Assembly (NCBI GenBank): GCA_021770345.1
Contig: JAETRD010000008.1
Coordinates: forward strand, 62,001-126,000
Direction of reading: 5' to 3'
Source: Lachnospiraceae bacterium
GTDB taxonomy: Bacteria; Bacillota; Clostridia; Lachnospirales; Lachnospiraceae
DNA: 64,000 bases
Shown: positions 1 to 9,146 of the stretch, piece by piece
Layout: each line of letters opens with the position of its first letter
Position numbering within the stretch: the stretch's first letter is position 1
Translations under genes and position numbers: made by a program
The notes under the pieces: generated by a model
Database searches by the model: none
What the model was told of the DNA's origin: nothing
What the model saw: the letters and a program-made list of their open reading frames with translations, nothing else

Positions 1-1255
1 AGTTGAGCTCCCCCTGCGGCGCCTCCGTTGGAACCTCGTAACCCGGCGCATAGCAGACCTGCACGTTTCCGCCGAGCAGCTCTTTGATGCCGAGCAGCGG
101 AGAGACCTCATAGAGCGCCTTTATCTCGGCGCTGCCGCCTCCGTTCGAGTGGATTGCCGCCGCGTTCTGCCCGATGACCGCGACCTTTTTCACCTTCTTT
201 TCGTCCAGCGGCAGCAGCGCCTCCTCATTTTTCAGCAAAATCACGGACTCCCTTGCGATATCGAGCGCGGCGTCCCGGTGCTCCCTGCTGTTGTAGGTGC
301 CGCTTTTGCGTCCGGCGCGCCCCTCGCCTATCATATGCAGCCGGAACATCAACCTTAAGACATTGCGAACCTTTTCGTCAATCAACGCTTCCGCAATCTC
401 GCCGGCGCGCACTTTTTCAAGCAATGCCTGCGCCATATAATACCCGTCAAAATCGGCCGTCACATCCATCTCGACATCCAACGCCGACTCCGCGGCCTCC
501 CCCGTGTCGTGGACGCCGCCCCAATCCGAGACGATGAGTCCGTCAAACCCCCAGTCCCGCCGCAGCGTGTCATTTAAGAGCTTTTTCCCCGTGCAGCAGT
601 GCGCCCCGTTTAACCGGTTATAAGCTCCCATCAGCGCATAGACGCCGCCGCGCACGGCCGCGCGAAAGCCGGGAAAATAAATCTCTTCCAGCGCCCGCTC
701 CAAGACTTCCGTGTCCACCCAGAGGCGTTCGGTCTCCTGGACGTTTACGGCAAAATGCTTGACGCAGGCGGCGACGTCATTCTCCTGGATTCCCTCCACC
801 ATCGGGAGCACAAGCTCCGATATCAGATACGGGTCCTCGCTCATATACTCGAAATTCCTGCCGCAGAGCGGACTGCGCTTGATATTGATTCCCGGCGCTA
901 AAATCACATCCTTGCCCCGGCCCCTCGCCTCCGCGCCGAGCACCTCCCCCGCCCGTTTTGCAAGTGTCCTGTTCCATGTGGACGCCACCGCGCTGTTGCA
1001 GGGCAGATAACTCACATAATCGTCCGTCGTCCCGATAGTTCTCCATTCATTGTCGGCAAACTCGGCGCGGACGCCCATCGGCCCGTCGGACATCACAAGC
1101 GGCGGGATGGAAAGCCGCTCCACCCCCGCCGTGCGAAACAGGCCCGCGCCGTGAATCATGCCGATTTTTTCTTCTAATGTAAGCTGCGCCAGCAGCGCTT
1201 CTATCTCTGCCTCATGCTCTGCCCTGGTCTCATATGCATTCCGTTCCGCCGCCAT
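1..1255 (-). CDS. GH3 beta-glucosidase, N-terminal 418 residues (cut by window edge)
   Basis: Glycoside hydrolase family 3 enzyme, which releases terminal beta-linked glucose or xylose from oligosaccharides. The ATG at 1253-1255 follows a GGGAGGG ribosome site and lies inside the end of the upstream alpha-xylosidase gene, overlapping it by 26 bp, so the two are translationally linked. Visible family marks are the KHF motif near residue 166, the nucleophile Asp at about 244 in VSDWGG, and the start of the second alpha/beta domain (SVILLKNE) near residue 345. No signal peptide is seen, so it is probably cytoplasmic and acts on imported oligosaccharides. The C-terminal part, including the fibronectin-like domain many members carry, lies beyond position 1. 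Family assignment is firm; the exact substrate is not. Confidence 0.93.
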   Translation of the reverse strand, partial: MAAERNAYETRAEHEAEIEALLAQLTLEEKIGMIHGAGLFRTAGVERLSIPPLVMSDGPMGVRAEFADNEWRTIGTTDDYVSYLPCNSAVASTWNRTLAKRAGEVLGAEARGRGKDVILAPGINIKRSPLCGRNFEYMSEDPYLISELVLPMVEGIQENDVAACVKHFAVNVQETERLWVDTEVLERALEEIYFPGFRAAVRGGVYALMGAYNRLNGAHCCTGKKLLNDTLRRDWGFDGLIVSDWGGVHDTGEAAESALDVEMDVTADFDGYYMAQALLEKVRAGEIAEALIDEKVRNVLRLMFRLHMIGEGRAGRKSGTYNSREHRDAALDIARESVILLKNEEALLPLDEKKVKKVAVIGQNAAAIHSNGGGSAEIKALYEVSPLLGIKELLGGNVQVCYAPGYEVPTEAPQGELN

Positions 1256-3623
1256 TGTTCCCTCCCTCTTCCTGATATTCCACTTCTACCGTTCCGTTTT
1301 CCGGCACCGCAAAGACAACGCTGCCGCCGTCCGTCTCATAACTGCAGTCTGCATGCTTTAGCACGCCCGCATTCACAAACGCAAGCTTCACATGACTTCC
1401 GCCCGAGACTTCCGCCCGATAGCACATCCCGCTGCGCGTCACCACGACGTTCAATACTTTTCTCGCCTCCGTGTCATACACGCAAGTCTTCGCCGTCTCC
1501 CCGTCGCGCAGTGCGTACACCTTTAACGTCACACCGTCGGCATAATCGTAGACGGCATTGTCGTCGCGGGCTCCGAGCGCCACAATGCTTCCCTCTCTGA
1601 CATACAGGGGGATGCTTAAGTATCCGTGCCGCTCTCTGTACCACCTGCCTCCTGCCTTCTCCTCGCCGTCTGCCAGCGAAGTCCAGCGTCCCTCGGGCAG
1701 ATAATATTCCGCGATTCCCTCTTCATTAAAAATCGGCGCCACCAGAAGCGAGTCCCCGAGCATATACTGGTCCGCGAGATAAGCGCAGTTTCTGTCCTCC
1801 ATAAATTCCAGCGCCATGCTGCGCATCATCGGGATTCCGGTCTCGTGCGTCTCTGCCGCATTGCGGTACAGATACGGCATCAGCCGCGCCTTAAGCCGCG
1901 CAAAATGGCGCACGACCTCCACCGATTCCTCGTCATAGTTCCACGGCACACGGTAGGAATTGGAGCCGTGCAGCCTTGAGTGGGTGGAGAGCAGCCCGAA
2001 CGCGCACCATCTCTTGTATACGTCCGGTGTCGAGGTGCTCTCGAAACCGCCGATATCGTGGCTCCAGAAACCGAACCCCGAGCTTGTCAAAGAAAGGCCT
2101 CCCCGCAGGCTCTCCTCCATCGATTCATAATCCGACCAACAGTCGCCGCCCCAGTGCACCGGGAATTTCTGTCCGCCCACGGTCGCAGAGCGCGCAAACA
2201 GTATCGCATCCCGCTCCCCCTTTTTCCTGCGGAGCACCTCATAGACCGTCCTGTTATAGAGATATGTATAGTAATTGTGCATCTTTACGGGGTCGGAGCC
2301 GTCATAGTAGACCACGTCGGTCGGGATGCGCTCGCCGAAATCCGTCTTAAAGCAGTCGACGCCCAGATCGAGCAGCGCCTCAAGCTTCCCCGCGTACCAC
2401 TCGCATGCCTCCGGGTTCGTGAAATCCACGATTGCAAGGCCCGGCTGCCACATATCCCACTGCCAGACATCCCCGTTCGGGCGTTTTAAGAAATATCCTC
2501 GCTCTGCGCCCTCCGCAAACAGCGGGGACTCCTGCCCCACATAGCTGTTAATCCAGACACAGATTTTTAAGCCCTTCTCCTTTAAGCGGCGCAGCATTCC
2601 CTCCGGGTCCGGAAACACCCTCGAATCCCAGGCGAAATCGCACCAGTGAAAATCCCGCATCCAGAAGCAGTCAAAGTGGAACACCGAAAGCGGAATCCCC
2701 CGCTCCGCCATCCCGTCCACAAAATGACTGACCGTCTCCTCGTCATAGTTCGTCGTAAAGGAGGTGGACAGCCAGAGCCCGAAAGTCCAGGGCGCGGGAA
2801 GCGCCGGCTTGCCCGTGATATCCGTATAGCGCATCAGGACCTCCTTCATCGTCGGCCCGTTTATCAGAAAATAGTCCAGCTCCTCGCCCGGCACGGAAAA
2901 TTCCACCTTTGTCACCGCCTCGGTCGCCACCTCGAAGGACACGCGCTCCGGATGGTTCACAAACACGCCGTAACCTCTGTTTGTCATATAGAACGGAATA
3001 TTCTTGTACGACTGATCCGTGGAGGTGCCCCCGTCTTCATTCCAGATATCCACGCTCTGTCCGTTCTTCACAAACGCCGAAAACCGTTCGCCGAGCCCGT
3101 AAACAAGTTCCCCCACGGACAGAGAGAGCTGTTCCCTCATATAGGCGTCCCCGGACCCCCTGTCATAGGCGGCACCCTTCCAGTCCGTCTTCATGTATGC
3201 GAGGTCTCTCCACCCGCTGGCCGTAAGCTTCTCCGCCGCCCCCTGTGCATTCCTGCGCACAAAGCGGAAAGCGCCGCTCTCTTTTTCCACCTCGACCGAG
3301 AGGGATGCGCTTCGCATAATCAGAAGCGTGTCGGTTTCCTCCGTCAAAAGCACGCCGCTCTGCGGCTCTGCGATCTCAAATTGCGGCGCGCGCTCCCGCC
3401 GGCCCATATGATGAAATGTCCGCACTCTGAGCACTTCCGACCAGGGCGCGCTGATCTCTATTGTCAGATTGACTCCGCCGAGGGTATCCCCTCTGTGTCC
3501 GATGCGTCCCGTCGGTGCGCAGAGCACGACCCTGTCGCTCTCGATTTTTGAAAAATACACCTGTGCCGGCGAAAAGCAGGCACACCCTTCCTTCTGTAAC
3601 CAGCATCCGTTACTGAATTTCAT
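1230..3623 (-). CDS. yicI: GH31 alpha-xylosidase, YicI type
   Basis: Predicted alpha-xylosidase that removes alpha-1,6-linked xylose, as in isoprimeverose and xyloglucan oligosaccharides. The 797-residue product compares with 772 for E. coli YicI. The motif KTDFGERIPTD is typical of YicI, with nucleophile Asp about 428 and likely acid/base Asp about 494 in WGGD. No signal peptide is visible, so it should be cytoplasmic. I chose the ATG at 3621-3623 because a GGAGAGG site lies 6 bases upstream; a longer open frame exists but its extra 32 residues are not family-like. The gene overlaps the GH3 gene downstream, and together they could strip xylose and glucose from xyloglucan-type oligomers. It is divergent from the response regulator gene. 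Confidence 0.93.
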   Translation of the reverse strand: MKFSNGCWLQKEGCACFSPAQVYFSKIESDRVVLCAPTGRIGHRGDTLGGVNLTIEISAPWSEVLRVRTFHHMGRRERAPQFEIAEPQSGVLLTEETDTLLIMRSASLSVEVEKESGAFRFVRRNAQGAAEKLTASGWRDLAYMKTDWKGAAYDRGSGDAYMREQLSLSVGELVYGLGERFSAFVKNGQSVDIWNEDGGTSTDQSYKNIPFYMTNRGYGVFVNHPERVSFEVATEAVTKVEFSVPGEELDYFLINGPTMKEVLMRYTDITGKPALPAPWTFGLWLSTSFTTNYDEETVSHFVDGMAERGIPLSVFHFDCFWMRDFHWCDFAWDSRVFPDPEGMLRRLKEKGLKICVWINSYVGQESPLFAEGAERGYFLKRPNGDVWQWDMWQPGLAIVDFTNPEACEWYAGKLEALLDLGVDCFKTDFGERIPTDVVYYDGSDPVKMHNYYTYLYNRTVYEVLRRKKGERDAILFARSATVGGQKFPVHWGGDCWSDYESMEESLRGGLSLTSSGFGFWSHDIGGFESTSTPDVYKRWCAFGLLSTHSRLHGSNSYRVPWNYDEESVEVVRHFARLKARLMPYLYRNAAETHETGIPMMRSMALEFMEDRNCAYLADQYMLGDSLLVAPIFNEEGIAEYYLPEGRWTSLADGEEKAGGRWYRERHGYLSIPLYVREGSIVALGARDDNAVYDYADGVTLKVYALRDGETAKTCVYDTEARKVLNVVVTRSGMCYRAEVSGGSHVKLAFVNAGVLKHADCSYETDGGSVVFAVPENGTVEVEYQEEGGNNGGGTECI

Positions 3624-3728
3624 TGCAATCCTCTCCTTATCTTGTTTTCTTACCTTTTGCATCCTCATCTTACCCTGTATTGCCACGGAAAAATACCGCA
3701 GAAATTTCAGATAAAACACACCGGAAAT

Positions 3729-3757
3729 TTGACAAAGCCTCCCACTGATTATATAAT
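3729..3757 (+). promoter_or_regulatory. Consensus sigma-A promoter for the YesN-type regulator
   Basis: TTGACA at 3729-3734, a 17-base spacer and TATAAT at 3752-3757, a perfect match to the housekeeping consensus. It lies 30 bp before the ATG of the response regulator gene and suggests strong, possibly constitutive, expression. Confidence 0.85.
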
Positions 3758-3786
3758 TTTTTTAAGCGAAACGGGAGGCATAACGC

Positions 3787-5349
3787 ATGTATAAACTGAT
3801 CATTGCAGATGACGAAATGACGATCCGCGAGGGCTTAAAATGCCTGCTCGACTGGGAAAATCTGGGGTTTACCGTCGCCGGAGACGCGGCGAACGGGGAG
3901 GACGCGCTCGCGCTGATTGCGCGCGAAAAACCGGATATCGTACTGCTCGATATCCGCATGCCGAAATTATCGGGGCTCGAGGTCGCAAGGCGCGCCAGAG
4001 AAGCCGGCTTTGACGGAAAAATCGTCATTTTGAGCGGCTACTCGGATTTCAATTACGCCAAAGAAGCCATCCGCTACGGCGTGCTCTCCTATCTCACAAA
4101 ACCCATCGACGAAGACGAACTTACCGAACTCGTGACACAGGTGCGCGCACGACTCGACGCGGACGCCGCGGCCCGCGATGCGTCCGCGCACTACCGCAGA
4201 AAGGCTTACGATACCATTATCCGTGATATTCTCTCGGGCACCGCGGACTTCTCAAAGCTGAATGCCGGGGAACTGCAGCTTGACACGGATATCTACCAGG
4301 TCGTCATCTGCGAGAAATACACTCCAGGCGAATCCGACGTCTCTTACCGCTTTTCCGAGCTTTTGCGCGTCACGAACCAGAACCGCAGCTCCTTTGACAA
4401 TATCACGGACGGCTGCCGCGAATTTTTTCTCCTGAAAGGCAATTTTGCGCTGCGGAAATTTAACGAATTTCTGACACGTTACGAGAGTGAGCCGCATCCT
4501 CAGAAGGATTCCCCGCTCGACAGCCTGTTTTTGGCATACGGGCGTCCGGTGCATACGCTGTCCGATATCCCGGATTCTTTCCGGGATGCCTGCAAGCTGA
4601 TCGACCGGCGCTTTTTCTGCGAGCAGGGACAGCATACGATCGGCTACGAGAACCTTCCGGTGCTCTCAGGCTGCACGCCTTTGATTTCTCCGGAATTTTT
4701 AGACTCCTACGCCGCAAGACTTTTTGATGCGCTCTCCGCGTTCCGCCACAGCAAAACCGCCGAGATTCTCGAGGAGCTGCTCCTGTCATTCTACAGCTCT
4801 GCGGATTCCATCGATACAATCCGGCTTTTCTTTGCCGATCTGTACCTTCAGCTGAAAGAGCGCATCAACCGGACCTATTCCGGCGCGGATATCCCGTTCC
4901 CGAGCAATGCGGATATTATCCGCACAATCTCCGCAAAACCGTATCTCTATGAGATCATCCTGTTTCTGACGGAACAGTTCGAGCGCATTCTCTCCGCAAT
5001 CGGCCACTCCTCGCGGGACGGCGTCATCGACGATATTCTGTATTACATCGGGCACAACTATACCCGCAGCATCACATTGGAAAGTATCGCGCCGCTTTTT
5101 GGCTACAACAGCTCCTACCTCGGCAAAATATTCGCCAGAAAGGTCGGCGAGAACTTTAATTCCTACCTCGACCATGTCCGCATCGAGCGCTCGAAAGAGC
5201 TCCTTTGCAATGATACGATGAAGGTCTATGAGATTGCGGAGAAAGTCGGCTACCGCAATGTGGATTATTTTCATATCAAATTCAAAAAGCTTGTCGGACA
5301 GACGCCGGCGGAATTCCGCAAAAACGCGCGCGGCACGCAGAATGCATAG
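3787..5349 (+). CDS. Response regulator with REC and AraC-type HTH domains (YesN-like)
   Basis: Transcription factor of a two-component system, 520 residues. The receiver domain spans about residues 1-120 with acidic pair Asp8/Asp9, phosphoacceptor Asp55 (LLDIRMP) and Lys105. A middle region of about 280 residues has no family I recognise. The AraC-type double helix-turn-helix occupies about residues 415-512 (motif near VGYRNVDYFHIKFKK). A GGGAGG site lies 9 bases before the ATG. The cognate kinase is probably the YesM-type protein encoded at 9147-10922 on the other strand, and the target is probably the intervening importer and glycosidase genes. It is convergent with the solute-binding protein gene, with a terminator between. 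Confidence 0.92.
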   Translation: MYKLIIADDEMTIREGLKCLLDWENLGFTVAGDAANGEDALALIAREKPDIVLLDIRMPKLSGLEVARRAREAGFDGKIVILSGYSDFNYAKEAIRYGVLSYLTKPIDEDELTELVTQVRARLDADAAARDASAHYRRKAYDTIIRDILSGTADFSKLNAGELQLDTDIYQVVICEKYTPGESDVSYRFSELLRVTNQNRSSFDNITDGCREFFLLKGNFALRKFNEFLTRYESEPHPQKDSPLDSLFLAYGRPVHTLSDIPDSFRDACKLIDRRFFCEQGQHTIGYENLPVLSGCTPLISPEFLDSYAARLFDALSAFRHSKTAEILEELLLSFYSSADSIDTIRLFFADLYLQLKERINRTYSGADIPFPSNADIIRTISAKPYLYEIILFLTEQFERILSAIGHSSRDGVIDDILYYIGHNYTRSITLESIAPLFGYNSSYLGKIFARKVGENFNSYLDHVRIERSKELLCNDTMKVYEIAEKVGYRNVDYFHIKFKKLVGQTPAEFRKNARGTQNA

Positions 5350-5395
5350 CAGACTGCAGACCATACGCTTCGCCGACAGGCTTTAGCGGCACATT

Positions 5396-5430
5396 GAAAA
5401 ACGGGACATCCTTATTGATGTCCCGCTTTC
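5396..5430. terminator. Intrinsic terminator between convergent genes
   Basis: Perfect 9-bp stem CGGGACATC (5402-5410) and GATGTCCCG (5417-5425) with a 6-base loop. On the minus strand it is followed by five T; on the plus strand only by CTTTC. It ends the importer operon and probably the regulator transcript too. Confidence 0.8.
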
Positions 5431-5450
5431 GGTATCTTCCGCTGCAATCC

Positions 5451-7130
5451 TTACTGTACGATTGCAACCTTCTCTTTGATAATATCCGTGAGCATCTGCT
5501 CCGCCTCCGTCATTCCGGCATCCTCGAGGTCCGCGATCATCTTGTCGTAGGATGCGTCAAATGACGCCTCGTCCCCGACGACGCAGCTGATCAGCGACGA
5601 CCACGCGATCTCGTCAAGCTGATTTCCGATTTCGTCGAACTCGCTCGGTTTTACATATGCCCAGATGGGCGAGTAATCCGGCGTCTCAAACTCTTCCGGC
5701 TGCGGGAATACGTCCAGTAACAGGTCTACATTCCAGGCCTCGCATCCGGCTTTCTGCTCCTCGTCATAATCCGCGATCACGCTCTCTCTGCTCGTGGTCG
5801 TGTAAGTGCTTCCGGTGGAATCCGTGACGCCGTTTCCGTAGCAGGGGAACGGATAGTTGTGGAATCCCACACCGGTCTTTTTCGCGTAATCCTTATCCTC
5901 CACGGAGTACTTCACTTCCTCTTCGGTGCGGTAACGTTTTCCGTCCTCATCCACGAAATAGTTCACACCCTCGATTCCCCACTGTACCAGCACCTGGCCC
6001 TCGTCAGAACAGATATAGTCCAGATATTTGATAGCCGCAACCGGATCCTCGCAGGAAGTGCTGATGCCGATGCCCTGACCGGTCGTAAGTCCCTGATACA
6101 TCAGCGTCGGGCACTTAATATCCTCATTCATCGTAAGCGGCAGCGGCGCATAGGTCTTGCCGTACTTGCCGTCTCCCTTTAATATTTTCTCGCCGTCGCT
6201 GTAATCCCAGTCCGTGTCAAACAGCGCCAGCACGCGGCCGGAGGCAATTTTTGCAATATAATCCTCGTGGGTCTGCGTCGCAAACTCCGGGTCGAGAATC
6301 CCTTCATTGTACATCCGGTTCATCCAGCGGAAATATTCCCGCTCCGCCTCGGAACGGAATTTGTACATCGCCGTATTGTTCTCGTCTATGATCCACTGTC
6401 CGTTATCCGGCGCACCGTCCGCGATGTAACCCGCGGGATTTCCCAATGTAATCATCCAGTGCCAGTCCGATGCGGACAGCGTAAAGCCGATTGTGTCAAG
6501 CCCGTCGTCCGTCGTCGGATGCGCGGCGATATAATCCTTCAATACCTTCTCCAGCTTATCGAGCGTATCCGGAATCTCATAATTGTTCTCCTTTAACACA
6601 TCCCACTGCAGCTGCGCGGTTCCCGCACTCTTAAAAACCTCCCCTCCTACCGCGTAAGAGGACAACTGATAGATGGAAGGGTCATCCTCCGAGTATTTCA
6701 GCTTGTCAAACTCATCCCCGTACATTTTCTTGATATTCGGCCCGTACTCCTCAATCAGGTCCGTCATATCAATCAGCGCGCCGGCCTCGATCAGACTGCC
6801 CGCATCCCCCTTTGCAAAAATCAAATCGGGATAGTTCTGCTCCGCGATCATGAGCGCCACCTTCTCGTCGTCGGAAGACACCGGGTATTCCACCTTAAGC
6901 CGCACTCCGGTCGCCGCCGTCAACGCTTCCGCAACCGGGTCCGTCCACGGATCCTCCTTCCCGTCCGCATTATAGAAAACCAACTCCACAACATCCCCGG
7001 ATGCTCCCTCCGAGACCTCGGTTCCTCCGTTCACGGAAGTTTTGGCGTCCCCGTCGCCGCCGCATCCTCCAAGAATGCCGGCCGTAAGTGATGCGACAAG
7101 CATCAGCGCACAGAATCTTTTCTGCTTCAT
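5451..7130 (-). CDS. Sugar ABC transporter solute-binding lipoprotein (LplA-like)
   Basis: Extracytoplasmic binding protein of a CUT1-type carbohydrate importer, 559 residues, as expected for the large Lpl-type lipoproteins. The N-terminus MKQKRF is followed by a hydrophobic stretch and lipobox ILGGC, so Cys23 should be lipidated. I placed the start at 7128-7130, after an AGGAGAGG site; a 12-residue longer frame would spoil the signal peptide. It is the last gene of the operon after two permease genes. No ATPase gene is present, so a shared MsmX-type ATPase encoded elsewhere is expected. The ligand is unknown; neighbouring xylosidase, glucosidase and galactosidase genes suggest plant oligosaccharides. 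Confidence 0.9.
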   Translation of the reverse strand: MKQKRFCALMLVASLTAGILGGCGGDGDAKTSVNGGTEVSEGASGDVVELVFYNADGKEDPWTDPVAEALTAATGVRLKVEYPVSSDDEKVALMIAEQNYPDLIFAKGDAGSLIEAGALIDMTDLIEEYGPNIKKMYGDEFDKLKYSEDDPSIYQLSSYAVGGEVFKSAGTAQLQWDVLKENNYEIPDTLDKLEKVLKDYIAAHPTTDDGLDTIGFTLSASDWHWMITLGNPAGYIADGAPDNGQWIIDENNTAMYKFRSEAEREYFRWMNRMYNEGILDPEFATQTHEDYIAKIASGRVLALFDTDWDYSDGEKILKGDGKYGKTYAPLPLTMNEDIKCPTLMYQGLTTGQGIGISTSCEDPVAAIKYLDYICSDEGQVLVQWGIEGVNYFVDEDGKRYRTEEEVKYSVEDKDYAKKTGVGFHNYPFPCYGNGVTDSTGSTYTTTSRESVIADYDEEQKAGCEAWNVDLLLDVFPQPEEFETPDYSPIWAYVKPSEFDEIGNQLDEIAWSSLISCVVGDEASFDASYDKMIADLEDAGMTEAEQMLTDIIKEKVAIVQ

Positions 7131-7176
7131 AATCTTTCCTCTCCTTTTCTTTCTGAGCTCTTCCATTTATCAGTTA

Positions 7177-8040
7177 TCAGTCCTTGACTGCACCGACCGT
7201 CATACCGCCTACAAAGTAGCGCTGCAGGAACGGATACACGATTAAAATCGGCAGCGTCGCGATAATCGTGATCGCCATCCGCACCGACAGCGGCGACACT
7301 GCATTGGCCACCTGGTCCGCGGCATGCGGATCCACTTTAATCGTCGCTTTCTCCATGATTTCGTATAATACATACTGTAACGTCGGCATGTCTCTGGCGT
7401 ACAGATAGGTGTCCATAAAGGAATTCCACTGTCCCACCGCCACAAACAGCGCCACGGTCGCAAGCACCGGTTTGCAGAGCGGCAGCACAATCCGCGCCCA
7501 GATAATAAAATCGTTTGCCCCGTCAATCCGGGCGGCTTCCTGCAGGGCGATCGGCAGGCCGTCGATAAACGAGCGCATCAGAACGATGTTGTACACCCAT
7601 ATCAGCCCAGGTAAAATATAGACCAGAAAATTATTGCCCAGCTTTAAGTCTCTTGTCAACAGCAGATATTCGGGAACGAGACCTCCGCTGACATACATGG
7701 TTACGACAAACAGCATCGTAAATACCTTGTTAAAGTAAAAATCTCTTCTGCTCAGCACATAGGCCACCATCGACGTTGAGATGACACCGGCGAGCGTGCC
7801 GAGAAGCGTTCTTACCACCGACATCATAAACGGTTTTATCAGATTATTCTCCTTAAATACATAGGTATAATTGCTGAATGTAAACTTCCGCGGAAAAATA
7901 AAATTGATATTCCGCATCGTATCGATCGGGTCGTTTAGCGAGATCGCCAGCACATTCAGAAACGGATACACGGTAATGATAATGACTCCGATAAAAAGTA
8001 CCAGCAGTATGTAATCCAATATTTTATCCTTGCTCTTCAT
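7177..8040 (-). CDS. Carbohydrate ABC transporter permease (LplC/MalG type)
   Basis: Inner-membrane permease of a CUT1 sugar importer, 287 residues with about six hydrophobic segments. The cytoplasmic EAA loop, which contacts the ATPase, is visible as EAARIDGANDFIIWARI near residue 180. It ends in the GAVKD pattern common to this subfamily. The ATG at 8038-8040 follows AAGGAGGGA; 20 extra upstream residues in the open frame are polar and not family-like. It lies 13 bp after the partner permease and 46 bp before the binding protein. Confidence 0.92.
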   Translation of the reverse strand: MKSKDKILDYILLVLFIGVIIITVYPFLNVLAISLNDPIDTMRNINFIFPRKFTFSNYTYVFKENNLIKPFMMSVVRTLLGTLAGVISTSMVAYVLSRRDFYFNKVFTMLFVVTMYVSGGLVPEYLLLTRDLKLGNNFLVYILPGLIWVYNIVLMRSFIDGLPIALQEAARIDGANDFIIWARIVLPLCKPVLATVALFVAVGQWNSFMDTYLYARDMPTLQYVLYEIMEKATIKVDPHAADQVANAVSPLSVRMAITIIATLPILIVYPFLQRYFVGGMTVGAVKD

Positions 8041-8053
8041 TCTGCGTCCCTCC

Positions 8054-8995
8054 TTACAGCAGTCTGCTCTCACCGAGCCAGCCCGCAACCTTATTTGCAA
8101 TCAGAAGCAGGGCAATTCCGACCAGCGACTGGAACATACCGATCGCGGTCCCAAGTCCGTAATTGTTGCTTCCGATACCGCGGATATATGCAAACCACGA
8201 AAGCACCATCGCATGATCCTGCACGATCCCGTTTGAGAGAAGCATCTGGCGCTCCATCCCGACATTTAATGCGCCGCCGATGCTCATGATAAGGAGCACC
8301 ACCACCGTCGGCTTGATTCCCGGGAGCGTGATATGCCAGATTCTCTGCAGACGGTTCGCTCCGTCCACCTTTGCGGCCTCATAGAGTCCCTGATCGATTC
8401 CCGCCATCGCGGACAGATAAACAATGGCGTCCCAGCCGACCTCTTTCCACACATTGATGATACAGACTACAAACCAGAACAGCACCGAGTTCGTCGACAT
8501 CAGTTTTAAATTTTTCCCGAGCAGCGTATCGAGCATTCCGCCATCGTTTAACACCATCTTCGCAATACTCGCGATGACAACCCATGACACGAAATGCGGC
8601 AGATAAGAAACCGTCTGCGTCACCTTCTTAAAACGACTGAAACAGATTTCATTGAGCATCAGCGCAAACAGGATTGCCATCACGGTGCCGATCACAATCC
8701 CCAGAATACTGATTCCGACGGTGTTAATCATCGTCTGCCCAAACAGCCGGTCGGTGAATGCCTTCTTAAAATTTTCAAGCCCGACAAATTCCCGCTCCCA
8801 GAACGGCAGCGCAAACGTTTTCGGCTTCACCTCCTGAAACGCCATCGTCCATCCCCACAGCGGAACATACTTGAAAATAATGAGCCAGATGACAAAGGGC
8901 ACCGACATCAGCAGCAGGTATCTCTGCTTCCACATCAGCTTTGTACTGAATTTCTGCCGGATTACTTTCTCTTTTTTTTGCTTTCCCACTTTCAT
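8054..8995 (-). CDS. Carbohydrate ABC transporter permease (LplB/MalF type)
   Basis: First gene of the Lpl-type importer operon, 313 residues. A basic N-terminus leads into six or so membrane segments, with the EAA loop (EAAKVDGANRLQRIW) near residue 200. The ATG at 8993-8995 has an AAGGAGGG site. It is preceded by a terminator at 9102-9132, so transcription probably starts between 9000 and 9100. A TATAAT-like -10 is visible near 9023-9028 but no good -35, which fits activation by the YesN-type regulator. Confidence 0.92.
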   Translation of the reverse strand: MKVGKQKKEKVIRQKFSTKLMWKQRYLLLMSVPFVIWLIIFKYVPLWGWTMAFQEVKPKTFALPFWEREFVGLENFKKAFTDRLFGQTMINTVGISILGIVIGTVMAILFALMLNEICFSRFKKVTQTVSYLPHFVSWVVIASIAKMVLNDGGMLDTLLGKNLKLMSTNSVLFWFVVCIINVWKEVGWDAIVYLSAMAGIDQGLYEAAKVDGANRLQRIWHITLPGIKPTVVVLLIMSIGGALNVGMERQMLLSNGIVQDHAMVLSWFAYIRGIGSNNYGLGTAIGMFQSLVGIALLLIANKVAGWLGESRLL

Positions 8996-9101
8996 AGTGC
9001 TTCCCTCCTTCTGGAAACAATTATAAATGTGGAGCAAATTTTGCGGTACCTCACTAATTCCATTATTTTTACCTTAATTTTTTTACCTTCGAATTCGGAC
9101 A

Positions 9102-9132
9102 TAAAAACACCGGCGGAATATATCCGCCGGCG
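9102..9132 (-). terminator. Intrinsic terminator after the sensor kinase gene
   Basis: GC-rich 8-bp stem CCGGCGGA (9110-9117) and TCCGCCGG (9123-9130), followed on the minus strand by a T-rich run. It separates the kinase transcript from the importer operon. Confidence 0.8.
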
Positions 9133-9146
9133 CATTGCCAGGAGCG

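Noticed and set aside
2646-3551. 301-codon open frame on the plus strand
   Set aside because: Opposite the GH31 alpha-xylosidase; composition and lack of a ribosome site mark it as a shadow.
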